From NCBI GenBank assembly GCA_045600585.1, contig JAZRYE010000030.1, positions 1-43,642 of the forward strand: a stretch of DNA of 43,642 nucleotides, given 5' to 3'. How positions within the stretch are numbered: the stretch's first letter is position 1; every line of letters starts with the position of its first letter. The notes below the pieces were generated by a model that had not been told where the DNA came from, did not search any database, and saw nothing but the letters and a program-made list of their open reading frames with translations. A program made the translations under genes and the position numbers. This document shows, piece after piece, positions 26,499 to 35,235 of the stretch. Source of the stretch: JAZRYE01 sp045600585 (GTDB lineage: Bacteria; Bacillota_I; Bacilli_A; RFN20; CAG-826).

Positions 26499-28622
26499 TT
26501 ATAGAACATCTATCACTTTGTTGGTTTTTCTACTTTCTTCAGCCGCGTAAACAACTAAATGTCCGTTAACTGAATCAGTAATAGAAGTAATTGAGATGGA
26601 ATCACGAATGCCATTTAAATAATTGCAAACATCCATCATGATCATATAGTCTCCACCAGAATGACCACCATTTTTAACATTGATGACAACCTTTGAAGAA
26701 CAATCGATGATTTCTGTATCACCAAAGAATTTTTCTCTATTGTATCTTCTGACAATAATCTTATTTTCTTCTAACTTGCCTTCAATTTCGCCTTTATTAC
26801 CAACGATGTGAATATATCTATCTGGTTTAGTTGTATCAGATGATAATGTAAATGAAGCAAGTGAACCATTATCAAAATCAACTAGAACGTTTTGTCTATC
26901 GACAATGTCACCACCACAATCGTAAGCACATCTACCAAAATTCGTGTGTTTTAAATTCTCGATTTTTTCTTCCTTAGTAATTTGATCTAAAGGCTTATTT
27001 AAATTATCCCAAGTCAAGAATGGCATTGGATCAAATTTAAGATAAACTCTACCAGCGTCATATGGACAAGTATCTTTATGTGGGCAGTTATAGCAGAACT
27101 CAGTTGCTCCTTCAGGTTTATTTGCTGGAACAAATTCACTTCTATGAGCAAACGAAGAAACTTTAACTGGTTGAGTAGAATTATTTAACCAACAAATTAA
27201 GTCCATATCGTGGCAGCATTTAGCTAATAAGAATCCACTTCCACATTCTTTTTCATTGTTCCATTTGCCTCTATCATAACTTGTTAAATAATGGAACATA
27301 CAAACATGTTCATTCATTTCCATAGTCATAATTTTGCCAATATCACCATTATTAATTAATTGTTTAATAGTTGTATAAAATGGGGTGTATCTAAGTACAT
27401 GACATACAAATACTTGGCATTTATTTTTAATAGCTAGATCTCTTATTTCTAATAATTCTTGTTTATTTGGAACAATAGGCTTTTCCATTAACATGTTGTA
27501 GCCAGCTTTAAGAATTTGTATTGCTGTTTCGTAATGATGTTGATCCATTGTGGAATTAATAACAAAGTCTGCTTCAACATTATCTTTTAGGAAATCTTCC
27601 CAATTTGTGTAAAGCTGAGAATCTGATAATTTATATGCAGCTTGTGCTTCTTTTAATTTAAATGGATTAGGGTCAACAATACCAACGATTTCTAATCTAT
27701 CAGGTTCATTGATAGAAAATGTTCCATAAACTTGACCTCTATTGCCATAGCCAACAATAACAGCCTTTAATTTCTTTAAACTAATTTTGTCATATTCTTT
27801 CTTTAATGGAGCTTCTACTTCTTTAGCACTATTTTGATTCTTCTTAAACTTTCTAACCGTACGATAATATGTTTCTGCAGAAGCAAAGCCACAAGAATAA
27901 ATAATGTCTTCAGTTGTTCTATTAGAATACTGAGGATCATTTTTCATTGCTTGAACTTTATCCATCCTATATGTATTTAAATATGTTGAGAAATTAACTC
28001 CGATAATTCTATTAAAGACAGTAGAAAAATAGTTTCTGTTATAGCCAAATTGATTAGCAATAGTAATTAAATCAATGTCTTCTGCATAATGTTCTTCAAT
28101 ATATCCCATGATATTTGCAGAAATAGCTTTATTGGGAACATAAACCTTATTTCTAAATAAATTAGAATGCATTAGATATCCGAACAATCTAAGAACAAAA
28201 CTCTTCTTTTCTAATAAATTAAATTTGTCTAATGAACGATAGGATTCTTTGACATAGTTATAAACTGTTTCAAATAAACCATTAGATAAATAAATATGAT
28301 TATTAAATTCTTGATTGTTATTTGTTAATACATCATCAAGTAAATCTAAGGAGAAAACAAAGATAAATGCACCAGCGTTATCAATGTATTCATAAGAGTG
28401 AGAATCATAACTATTAATTAATAAAATTTCTCCAGCATTTAAAACACCTTTATTTTCATTAACTGAATATGACATCTTTCCGTGATAAACGAAAACCATT
28501 TCAATAGATTTATGGATATGGGTGCCAAAGAATTTGTAATTAACACTAGCCATATCTGGGAAATCCATATAGTAGATATAGTTCTTTTCATCCGCGGCTT
28601 TTTCATAGAATACACTTTTCAT
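26499..28622 (-). CDS. AraC-family regulator fused to a Gfo/Idh/MocA oxidoreductase
   Basis: This uninterrupted 707-residue protein holds two complete families. Residues ~30-90 form an AraC-type cupin sensor (HIHKSIEMVFVYHGKMSY; NAGEILLINSYDSH). Residues ~168-262 carry two helix-turn-helix motifs (IDLITIANQFGYNRNYFSTVFNRIIG; TEDIIYSCGFASAETYYRTVRKFK). From ~286 a Rossmann fold begins (AVIVGYGNRG, 291-296), with the family's EKP motif at 380-382 and CCHDMD later. A Cys cluster (CYNCPHKDTC, GRCAYDC), which I recall from some members of the Gfo/Idh/MocA family, follows. A fused sensor/enzyme could couple sugar oxidation state to transcription. No clear ribosome site is visible upstream. It may control the neighbouring glycan genes; that is inference. 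Confidence 0.88.
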   Translation of the reverse strand: MKSVFYEKAADEKNYIYYMDFPDMASVNYKFFGTHIHKSIEMVFVYHGKMSYSVNENKGVLNAGEILLINSYDSHSYEYIDNAGAFIFVFSLDLLDDVLTNNNQEFNNHIYLSNGLFETVYNYVKESYRSLDKFNLLEKKSFVLRLFGYLMHSNLFRNKVYVPNKAISANIMGYIEEHYAEDIDLITIANQFGYNRNYFSTVFNRIIGVNFSTYLNTYRMDKVQAMKNDPQYSNRTTEDIIYSCGFASAETYYRTVRKFKKNQNSAKEVEAPLKKEYDKISLKKLKAVIVGYGNRGQVYGTFSINEPDRLEIVGIVDPNPFKLKEAQAAYKLSDSQLYTNWEDFLKDNVEADFVINSTMDQHHYETAIQILKAGYNMLMEKPIVPNKQELLEIRDLAIKNKCQVFVCHVLRYTPFYTTIKQLINNGDIGKIMTMEMNEHVCMFHYLTSYDRGKWNNEKECGSGFLLAKCCHDMDLICWLNNSTQPVKVSSFAHRSEFVPANKPEGATEFCYNCPHKDTCPYDAGRVYLKFDPMPFLTWDNLNKPLDQITKEEKIENLKHTNFGRCAYDCGGDIVDRQNVLVDFDNGSLASFTLSSDTTKPDRYIHIVGNKGEIEGKLEENKIIVRRYNREKFFGDTEIIDCSSKVVINVKNGGHSGGDYMIMMDVCNYLNGIRDSISITSITDSVNGHLVVYAAEESRKTNKVIDVL

Positions 28623-28799
28623 AAATTACACACATTTATTATTTATTGAGATTAACAAATAATAATCCTCTTCTATATATTACATAGTAATTAATTAATA
28701 ATTTGATTTAAAGATTAATTAGATAAAAATGAATATTTGAGAATTTGTTATAAAAAAAGAAAATATCAAAGAATTAACAGATTTATATAAGAAAAGTGA

Positions 28800-28811
28800 T
28801 AGAATAATCGC
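28800..28811 (+). promoter_or_regulatory. Extended -10 element placed for a leaderless transcript
   Basis: TGATAGAAT forms an extended -10 (TG-n-TAGAAT; hexamer at 28800-28805) ending only 6 nt before the ATG at 28812. No ribosome site is present between. Initiation at the usual distance would begin at or within a base or two of the start codon. The -35 (TTAACA, 28774-28779) is 20 bp away, so the extended -10 would dominate. Confidence 0.45.
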
Positions 28812-31073
28812 ATGGAATTATTAGCACCAGCAGGAAATTTAAAGTCAGCATATGCAGCCTTCAAAGGTGGAGCAGACGCTATTTATATCGGTGGAAAATT
28901 ATATTCAGCTCGCGCTAATGCTGACAATTTTTCTAATGATGAAATTAAAGAAATTATATTCTTTGCTCATTCAATTGGAAGAAAAGTATATGTAACAGTC
29001 AACACAATCCTTTTCCAAGATGAATTTATGAACGCTGTTGAATTTTGTAAGTTCCTCTATTCAGTCAACGTTGATGGGGTAATTATTCAAGATTTAGGTT
29101 TAGCAAATTATTTACACAAAGTTTTGCCTAATCTACCATTAAACGCATCAACACAAATCAACTGCCATAATGTTAAACAGGCAAAGGCATTAATAGACCT
29201 TGGTTTTAAACGCATTGTCTTAGCTCGTGAAGCAGATTTAGATATGGTTAAACGCATTAAAGATTTAGGCGTGGAAGTTGAAGTATTTGCTCATGGAGCG
29301 TTATGTGTTTCCTATTCAGGAAATTGTTTATTATCTTCATTTATCGGAAATCGTTCCGGAAATCGCGGAAAGTGTGCTCAACCATGCCGTATGAGGTACG
29401 ATTTATTAGAAGATGGAGAGCCAGTAAGTAAGTCAGAATTCTCAATTTCAACAAAAGATTTAAATACATTAGATAGAATTGATGAATTATTAAACCTTAA
29501 CGTTGATTCTATTAAGATTGAAGGCCGATTAAAAGGCTCTGAATATATCTATCTTGTTTCCAGAGCTTATAGACACGCAATCAACGCTTGTAGGGAAAAG
29601 AAAAATAATAACTATTTCAAATCCGATTATGATTCACTAGAAAAAACATATTCTCGTAAGTTTACTAATGGATATTTGTTTAACGAATCGCCTTTCAAAC
29701 TACTAAATACAGAAACTTCATCACATCAAGGACAACCAATTGGACGTGTTGTAAGCGCTTCTAAAAATAGAATTGGAATTAAACTATTTTCAAACATACA
29801 TAGACTTGATGGAATTAGGTTTAATAGCAAAGAACAATTCGGTTTAGCTGTCGAAAAAATGTTCGTAAATAGAAATCCTGTTGAAGAAGCTCATAAAGGA
29901 CAAATTATTGAGATAGTAGGAATAGATAATCCATCAAGATTCATGGATGTAGAAGTAATTAAAACAAAAGACTATCTATTAAATAAATCCATTGAGGAAG
30001 AATTAAAAGCCACCATTAAAGTTCCTGTTAAGGGATGGTTTAAAGCTAGAATTAATAACCCAAAAGAATTAATCATAGAATTTAACAATACAAAAATTGA
30101 AGTTAAAGGCGATCTTGCTTTAAAAGCAGAAAATAAAGGCACAACCGAAATTAGAATCCAAGAACAATTAGAAAAATCTGGCGAATATCCATATTCAATT
30201 CAAGACATGCATATAGAAATCGAGGAATGCTTCATACCAATTTCATCAATTAATAAACTTAGAAACGAAGCTTTTGCGAAGTTACAACAAAAGTTATGTT
30301 TTGAGAATGAGGTTAAAACAAATCCTTATTATTCAAAAATAAATGAACAAGAAAAATCTTCAGGAATTAAAGCAATTGTTGATTCTTTAGAGCAAGAAGA
30401 TTTCTTATCAGATAATGGAGTTATAACTTACTCTCATTTTAATAAAGAATATAAATATGAAAATAGAGTAATTAGAAGCCCAAAATTCTTAGCTGCAAAC
30501 GAGTTAGTTAACTTCTATATCAATAAAGAAAACGATGGATATTTAATCGCTTCTCAATATTGTAATATCGCAAATTCTTATGCACTTGATGCTTACTTTG
30601 AAAACGGATTTAATGAGTGCATATTATCGTTAGAACTCGACAGAACCTCGATGGAATTATTGATTTCTGATTTTTATAACCGTCATAATTTCATGCCAAA
30701 CGTCGGTATGGTCATATATGGAAAACCAGACGTAATGATTATGAAAAGCTGTCCAATTGGAACAAGATTTTATAACAAACAAACTCATTGCAATAGATGC
30801 CATTTAAGAAAATATGAACTCAAAGATAGAATGTCAGTTAAATATCGTCTATTAGGAGATACAGACTGTAATATTCGCGTCTTATTAGATAGACCAATTG
30901 ATTGTTTAGATCACTTAGAAGAGATTAAGAATATTGGAGTATCAGTAGGTTATTTATTAATCACTGATGAAGATACAAATAACATTAGAGGAATACTTAA
31001 TTCTTGCTGGGATGAAAAGTCACTAGGTGGAAGAGTTCCATTCCGAGGCCACTTCAATAAGCGTTCTGAATAA
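28812..31073 (+). CDS. rlhA: U32-family RNA hydroxylase, RlhA-like
   Basis: This 753-residue U32 protein opens MELLAPAGN and has the barrel motifs GGADAIYIGG and VFAHGALCVSYSGNCLLSS. The Cys set for an iron-sulfur cluster is visible (C165, C172, C188, C192 in NRGKCAQPCR). A long C-terminal region (DUF3656-type) ends with further Cys (CPIGTRF, CNRCH). In E. coli, RlhA of this build makes 5-hydroxycytidine 2501 in 23S rRNA and needs prephenate and iron-sulfur metabolism. The start has no ribosome site and an extended -10 6 nt upstream. It is followed by an AroA-like gene and TrhP1/TrhP2-like genes on the same strand, supporting RNA modification rather than proteolysis. Confidence 0.8.
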   Translation: MELLAPAGNLKSAYAAFKGGADAIYIGGKLYSARANADNFSNDEIKEIIFFAHSIGRKVYVTVNTILFQDEFMNAVEFCKFLYSVNVDGVIIQDLGLANYLHKVLPNLPLNASTQINCHNVKQAKALIDLGFKRIVLAREADLDMVKRIKDLGVEVEVFAHGALCVSYSGNCLLSSFIGNRSGNRGKCAQPCRMRYDLLEDGEPVSKSEFSISTKDLNTLDRIDELLNLNVDSIKIEGRLKGSEYIYLVSRAYRHAINACREKKNNNYFKSDYDSLEKTYSRKFTNGYLFNESPFKLLNTETSSHQGQPIGRVVSASKNRIGIKLFSNIHRLDGIRFNSKEQFGLAVEKMFVNRNPVEEAHKGQIIEIVGIDNPSRFMDVEVIKTKDYLLNKSIEEELKATIKVPVKGWFKARINNPKELIIEFNNTKIEVKGDLALKAENKGTTEIRIQEQLEKSGEYPYSIQDMHIEIEECFIPISSINKLRNEAFAKLQQKLCFENEVKTNPYYSKINEQEKSSGIKAIVDSLEQEDFLSDNGVITYSHFNKEYKYENRVIRSPKFLAANELVNFYINKENDGYLIASQYCNIANSYALDAYFENGFNECILSLELDRTSMELLISDFYNRHNFMPNVGMVIYGKPDVMIMKSCPIGTRFYNKQTHCNRCHLRKYELKDRMSVKYRLLGDTDCNIRVLLDRPIDCLDHLEEIKNIGVSVGYLLITDEDTNNIRGILNSCWDEKSLGGRVPFRGHFNKRSE

Positions 31074-31096
31074 TTGCTATATTGCGTAACTAGAAA

Positions 31097-31125
31097 TTTA
31101 AATATTTCTAAAATTTTGATATTAT
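31097..31125 (+). promoter_or_regulatory. Promoter for the AroA-like gene, leaderless geometry
   Basis: TTTAAA (31097-31102), 17 bp, then TATTAT (31120-31125) with an upstream TG making an extended -10. The hexamer ends 9 nt before the ATG at 31135, and no ribosome site lies in that interval. Confidence 0.5.
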
Positions 31126-31134
31126 ATCTTTCGT

Positions 31135-32376
31135 ATGAATAAAGTAATCGATTCATTTCAACCTAATGGAACTATCTCAATTCCATCATCAACAAATTAT
31201 TCAGGTAGATATTTAATTTCAGCTTTTATTGCAAATAAGCCTGTTGTATTAACAAATATTGCCCCAACTGAAGAGGTTTCATTATTTATTAAAGCACTTG
31301 AAACATTAGGTGCTATATTTGAAGCTGATGGAACAACTGTTAAATTTATCAAAAGAGTCAAAAATACTAAGAAACAGATAATTATTTACTGTGGAAATTA
31401 TATTTCCATTTTTAGAATTCTTTTTCCTGTTGCTTCATCTTTATATCAAAACGTCATTTTCACTGGTTCTGAAGAAATATTTAATGTTCCTTTAGAAATT
31501 TATAAAGACATATGTGAAAGACAAGAAATTAAAATAATTAAAAGTGAAGATAGATTAGAGCTTAAAGGCGCTATGTCACCTATTGATATGAAAATTAGAG
31601 GCGATGTTTCGTCTGACTTTATTTGTGGTCTTATTTATATGTTTGCTATTTCAAGAAGCAATAACTACATTTATCCAATTAACGGAGTTGTTTCTACTTT
31701 ATTTATTACTGCAACATTAAACATCTTAGCTAAATTTGGTTATATCTTTGAAGTCAATGAATCTTATTATCGATTTATTGAAAAGAAAGATACTACAGAA
31801 ACTCGTTTTGATATGGAAATAGATTTCTCACTTTTAGCGTCTTTTGCAGTACTTGGTTGTTTAAAAGGCGGAGTAAGAATTAAAGATGTTCCATATCAAT
31901 CAGAACAAGCTGATTTTGAAATTATTAAAATATTAAAAGATTGCAACGCAAATATTGTTTATAAAGATAATGTTCTAGAATTTAATAAATCAGAATTAAC
32001 ACCTATAAACTGCAACATAGAAGGACATGTAGATCTTCTTCCTTCTTTATTAGTCCTTGCTGCATGTATTGAAGGACAAAGTAAATTCACAGGTATTAAT
32101 AATCTTTCTACAAGAGGTAAAACACTTATTAATGGCATGTTAAATCAAATTGCAAAAACTGGTGTAAAAGTTGGATGGCAAGATGATGAAATTGATATCT
32201 CTGGTGATAACAAAGAAGGTGGATACGAATACGATTCTTATTCTAACTTTAGAATACTTATTGCTTTGACAATACTTTCAATTATCAAAAAGGGTAGATC
32301 CTTTATTACAAACGCAGAATGCTTAGATTTAACATATCCAAATTTCTTTGAAACATTAGAATCGCTCAAATCATGA
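31135..32376 (+). CDS. Degenerate EPSP-synthase (AroA)-like protein
   Basis: The 413-residue length and repeated alpha/beta inverse-barrel pattern match AroA. Aligned landmarks are ISIPSSTNYSGRYLISAFIAN where the family has PGDKSISHR, GNYISIFRIL for GNSGTTxRLL, GDVSSDFICGLI for GDISSAAF, DLLPSLLVLAAC for the Asp-Pro segment, and LSTRGKTLINGML where the family has KESDR. The Lys and Glu that are central to EPSP synthase catalysis appear replaced, so normal enolpyruvyl transfer is doubtful. It overlaps the next gene by ATGA. Its place between RlhA- and TrhP-like genes matters because those enzymes' E. coli homologues use a prephenate-derived step. A role in supplying or sensing a shikimate-pathway ligand is inference. 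MurA is the other related family but fits less well. Confidence 0.7.
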   Translation: MNKVIDSFQPNGTISIPSSTNYSGRYLISAFIANKPVVLTNIAPTEEVSLFIKALETLGAIFEADGTTVKFIKRVKNTKKQIIIYCGNYISIFRILFPVASSLYQNVIFTGSEEIFNVPLEIYKDICERQEIKIIKSEDRLELKGAMSPIDMKIRGDVSSDFICGLIYMFAISRSNNYIYPINGVVSTLFITATLNILAKFGYIFEVNESYYRFIEKKDTTETRFDMEIDFSLLASFAVLGCLKGGVRIKDVPYQSEQADFEIIKILKDCNANIVYKDNVLEFNKSELTPINCNIEGHVDLLPSLLVLAACIEGQSKFTGINNLSTRGKTLINGMLNQIAKTGVKVGWQDDEIDISGDNKEGGYEYDSYSNFRILIALTILSIIKKGRSFITNAECLDLTYPNFFETLESLKS

Positions 32377-33221
32377 AAATAGCATTATCAATATATAAAA
32401 ACGAAACACTTAAAAATGTCGCCTCAAAATTTGATACGGCTATTTTAATGAGTAAATATGCCTATGTTTATAGCGAGAATTTCGATATAAATGAAGCAAT
32501 TAACGACTGTAAAAAACTTAATAAAGAAGTAATTATTTCACTAACAAAAATATTTGTTGAAAACGAATTAGATGATGTCAAAAACTTCATCTTAAAATAT
32601 AAAGAAAATAAGTTCTTAGTTTCTGATTTAGGAATTGTATTTTTTATGATCGAAAATGGATTAGAAAATAATGTAATCTATCATCCAGATACATTACTTT
32701 GTAACTCATTAGATTTAACAAATATTAACGAATATAACTTTGCTGGATTTGGTTTATCGAACGAAATAGCAATCGATGATTTAAAGTCAATTTATAGCAA
32801 ATGCAAATCTAAAATTTTCTATCAAGTTTTTGGAAGAAAAATCATGTTTTACTCAAGAAGAAAATTGCTTGAATTATATAAAAACCACTACAAATTAGAC
32901 TTTAAAAACGAAAATTTGACTCTTGTTGAAGAAATGAGAAGCTATCATATTCCATTCCTTGAAAACGAAAATGGATTCTTTTGTTTTAGACCATATTTCA
33001 TTTCTACATTAAAGCACATCAAAGAGCTTTCTTTCATTGAATATGCATATTTTGATTCTCTAGATTTAACCGATAAACAAGTTAGCGATTTATTAAACTT
33101 ATATAACGATTCATTTGATGAAAATATCAATGATAAATTAGCTCTTCTTGGTATCAACATTGAAGACGGATTTAACTATAACGATACAGCATATGTGAAG
33201 GAGAAAATGTTCAATGAATAA
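32373..33221 (+). CDS. trhP1: TrhP1/YrrN-like U32-related protein
   Basis: This 282-residue protein retains U32 barrel-style segments (FLVSDLGIVFFM, YHPDTLLCNSLD, FAGFGLSNEIAIDDL) and FGRKIMFYSRRKLLELY where the family has the G-x-CL-x-SGRC region. It lacks the four-Cys cluster. In Bacillus subtilis the short YrrN (TrhP1) and the longer YrrO (TrhP2) are encoded side by side and act in 5-hydroxyuridine formation at tRNA position 34. The same pair arrangement occurs here, with an 8-bp overlap to the next gene and a 4-bp ATGA overlap with the AroA-like gene. Assignment rests on weak similarity plus context. Confidence 0.6.
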   Translation: MKIALSIYKNETLKNVASKFDTAILMSKYAYVYSENFDINEAINDCKKLNKEVIISLTKIFVENELDDVKNFILKYKENKFLVSDLGIVFFMIENGLENNVIYHPDTLLCNSLDLTNINEYNFAGFGLSNEIAIDDLKSIYSKCKSKIFYQVFGRKIMFYSRRKLLELYKNHYKLDFKNENLTLVEEMRSYHIPFLENENGFFCFRPYFISTLKHIKELSFIEYAYFDSLDLTDKQVSDLLNLYNDSFDENINDKLALLGINIEDGFNYNDTAYVKEKMFNE

Positions 33222-34398
33222 GATTGAATTATTAGCCCCTGCTGGCGATCTTGAGAAGTTAAAATACGCGGTCCGATATGGAGCAGACGCTGTCTTTATT
33301 GGAGGCAAGCATTTTTCTTTGCGTTCAATGGCAAGTAACTTCACTTTAGAAGATATTAAAGAAGGATGCAAATTTGCTCATGAACATGGTAGTAAGGTGC
33401 ATGTAACTTGTAATATCGTCATGCATGAATCGGATATAGAAGGAATTAAAGAATATTTATTACAGTTAGAAGAATGTGGGGTTGATGCAATTATCGCTTC
33501 ATCAATTACAATCCTAAAAATGGTTAAACAATATACACATATGGAAGCACACGTTTCAACTCAACAAAGTGTGTCCAATTCTTTAGGTGTTAAATTCTTT
33601 GAAAATCTAGGTGTTGATAGGGTTGTTTTAGCAAGAGAATGCACATTAGAAAATATTAAAGAAATAGTAGATAAAACAAATGCTGATATTGAAGTATTTA
33701 TTGAAGGTGGCATGTGCGCATCAGTGTCTGGAAGATGCATGTTATCTAATGTAATGACTAATAGAGATGCAAATAGAGGTGGATGTGCTCATTCATGTAG
33801 ATGGAACTACGATTTATATCAAGGTGATAACAAAGTCTCCCCAGGTAATCATAATTTCACCATGTCTTCATGTGATTTAAATGCAATAACACTTATACCA
33901 GATTTAATAAAAGCAGGTGTTGCATCTTTAAAAATTGAAGGTCGTATGAAATCTTTACACTATGTGGCAACAGTTGTTAATGCTTATAGAAGATGTATAG
34001 ATGAATATTATGAAAAAGGATATATCGAAAACATGAATAAATATGTAGAAGATATATCTAGAGGAGAAAATAGAATTGTATCTACTGGATTCCTTAAAGG
34101 ACAAGTAACAGAAAAAGAAGAAATATATAACGATGAAACATATGAACCATCTCATGAATTTATTGGAATTGTAAAAGAATACGATAAAGCAACTCATATT
34201 GCCACAGTCGAACAAAGAAACTTCTTTAAAGGAAATAGATCTATTGAAATTCTTTCACCTATTAAAGGACGTTATAGCATCAATATTAAAGAATTATATG
34301 ACAAAGATATGAATGAAATAGATGCAGCTAGACACGCCCAAATGATAGTTAAATTCTATACTGAAGAAGAACTTGAACCATTTAATTTAGTAAGATAA
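33214..34398 (+). CDS. trhP2: U32-family tRNA hydroxylation protein, TrhP2/YrrO-like
   Basis: This 394-residue U32 protein opens IELLAPAGDLEKLKYAVRYGADAVFIGG and has EVFIEGGMCASVSGRCMLSN with C168, C175 and C191, plus C220 in MSSCDLN: a candidate [4Fe-4S] ligand set (cf. UbiU). SLKIEGRMKSLHYVATVVNAYR is the standard C-terminal half signature. Homologues (TrhP in E. coli, YrrO in B. subtilis) start hydroxylation of U34 in tRNA with a prephenate-dependent step. GAAGGAG precedes the ATG. It is the last gene of the cluster, just before a bidirectional hairpin. Many databases label such proteins collagenase-like protease; the Cys set and context favour RNA modification. Confidence 0.85.
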   Translation: MNKIELLAPAGDLEKLKYAVRYGADAVFIGGKHFSLRSMASNFTLEDIKEGCKFAHEHGSKVHVTCNIVMHESDIEGIKEYLLQLEECGVDAIIASSITILKMVKQYTHMEAHVSTQQSVSNSLGVKFFENLGVDRVVLARECTLENIKEIVDKTNADIEVFIEGGMCASVSGRCMLSNVMTNRDANRGGCAHSCRWNYDLYQGDNKVSPGNHNFTMSSCDLNAITLIPDLIKAGVASLKIEGRMKSLHYVATVVNAYRRCIDEYYEKGYIENMNKYVEDISRGENRIVSTGFLKGQVTEKEEIYNDETYEPSHEFIGIVKEYDKATHIATVEQRNFFKGNRSIEILSPIKGRYSINIKELYDKDMNEIDAARHAQMIVKFYTEEELEPFNLVR

Positions 34399-34422
34399 AA
34401 GAAAACCGCCTGAGCGGTTAAT
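34397..34422 (-). terminator. Terminator hairpin, copy 1 of a 26-bp direct repeat
   Basis: Arms AACCGC/GCGGTT (34404-34409 and 34414-34419) around a 4-nt loop. Read leftward it is followed by TTTTCTTTT, so it terminates the toxin gene. Read rightward it follows trhP2 by few bases but has a poor T-run. The same 26 bp recurs at 35236-35261. Confidence 0.8.
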
Positions 34423-34450
34423 ATATGCAGCTTACAAATATTCTTATAAG

Positions 34451-34876
34451 TCAGTTTTCTTCACTTGAATCAACAATCATGTCAATCATATCTCTTGGCA
34501 TAATAATATCGTCATCGTTTGGAAAATGTTTTATATTGCCAGTGATAAGATACGAATCATAAAACTTTTTTGATTCAATTAAAACTTCCAAGAACATTAT
34601 ATCTTTTGGGTCAATTAGGTTTAAGTTAGATTTACTTGCTTTAATGAACACACCATATTTGATAATAGAATCAATTATGTTATTAACATCTTCTTTACTA
34701 AAACAGAATTTAGGGCGATTCAATACTTCTCTATATTCCTTCACAATTCTATTGTCATAAAGAGGGACAATTACTCCTTTTAAACATAAATCAATAACTT
34801 TACCTGGGATTGAGTTTAAATTCAAAATGGAAGAGACAAGAACGTTTGTATCAATGACGGCATAATAATGTGTCAT
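34451..34876 (-). CDS. PIN-domain toxin (COG1569-type RNase)
   Basis: This 141-residue protein has the PIN nuclease start YAVIDTNVLVSSIL (D9), the conserved EYREVLNRPKF block, and later acidic residues (DPKDIMFLEVLIE; TGNIKHFP). Together these form the Mg-dependent RNase site of VapC-like toxins. Its ATG overlaps the antitoxin stop by one base, the usual coupled arrangement. It is expected to cleave tRNA or mRNA when the antitoxin is lost. Confidence 0.85.
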   Translation of the reverse strand: MTHYYAVIDTNVLVSSILNLNSIPGKVIDLCLKGVIVPLYDNRIVKEYREVLNRPKFCFSKEDVNNIIDSIIKYGVFIKASKSNLNLIDPKDIMFLEVLIESKKFYDSYLITGNIKHFPNDDDIIMPRDMIDMIVDSSEEN

Positions 34877-35160
34877 TAATACTTTTTTCTTGCCTCATCT
34901 ATTTCATTATTAATCTCGTCCAATGTCATTTCTTGAAGATTGTTTTTCTGAGCAGATTTGTTTGCAGATTTTAATGATGATAGACCTCGATTTTTAACAT
35001 CGCAGCGTCTCATACTAAACGGTATGCCTTCTTCACTAATAAGTCGTGCAATACAAATACGTAAGTAAGTTGGTAGGTCTATACCGATTTCTGCGCAAAT
35101 ACTTATTGCTCTTAATTTAACATCTTCATCTTCTCTAAATGATATTAATGAATTTGCCAT
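34876..35160 (-). CDS. RelB/DinJ-type antitoxin
   Basis: The start is the ATG at 35160, which sits 7-8 nt after GGAGG. An ATG at 35166 is too close to the ribosome site, and the in-frame start at 35217 lies upstream of the promoter. The 94-residue protein begins with a ribbon-helix-helix segment (ANSLISFREDEDVKLRAISICAEIGIDLPTYLRICIARL), with the RelB/DinJ hallmark EEGIPFSM, and ends in a charged tail that would wrap the toxin. It pairs with a PIN toxin rather than the more usual RelE/YafQ. It probably binds the direct repeats in its own promoter. Confidence 0.82.
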   Translation of the reverse strand: MANSLISFREDEDVKLRAISICAEIGIDLPTYLRICIARLISEEGIPFSMRRCDVKNRGLSSLKSANKSAQKNNLQEMTLDEINNEIDEARKKY

Positions 35161-35184
35161 TTTCATTCCTCCTTTTATACAAAT

Positions 35185-35221
35185 ATAATAATCAATACTG
35201 TTATCATTTGCAATCATTTGC
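35185..35221 (-). promoter_or_regulatory. Antitoxin promoter with operator-like direct repeats
   Basis: On the leftward strand TTGCAA (35208-35213) is followed after exactly 17 bp by TATTAT (35185-35190), about 25 bp before the antitoxin start. Two copies of ATCATTTGC (35203-35211 and 35213-35221, 10-bp period) overlap the -35, consistent with autorepression by the antitoxin. Confidence 0.65.
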
Positions 35222-35235
35222 TATCGCTTTTTGCA

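Noticed and set aside
28812..34398. Collagenase-type protease function for the U32 genes
   Set aside because: The Cys clusters, the TrhP1/TrhP2 side-by-side layout and known E. coli/B. subtilis homologues favour RNA hydroxylation.
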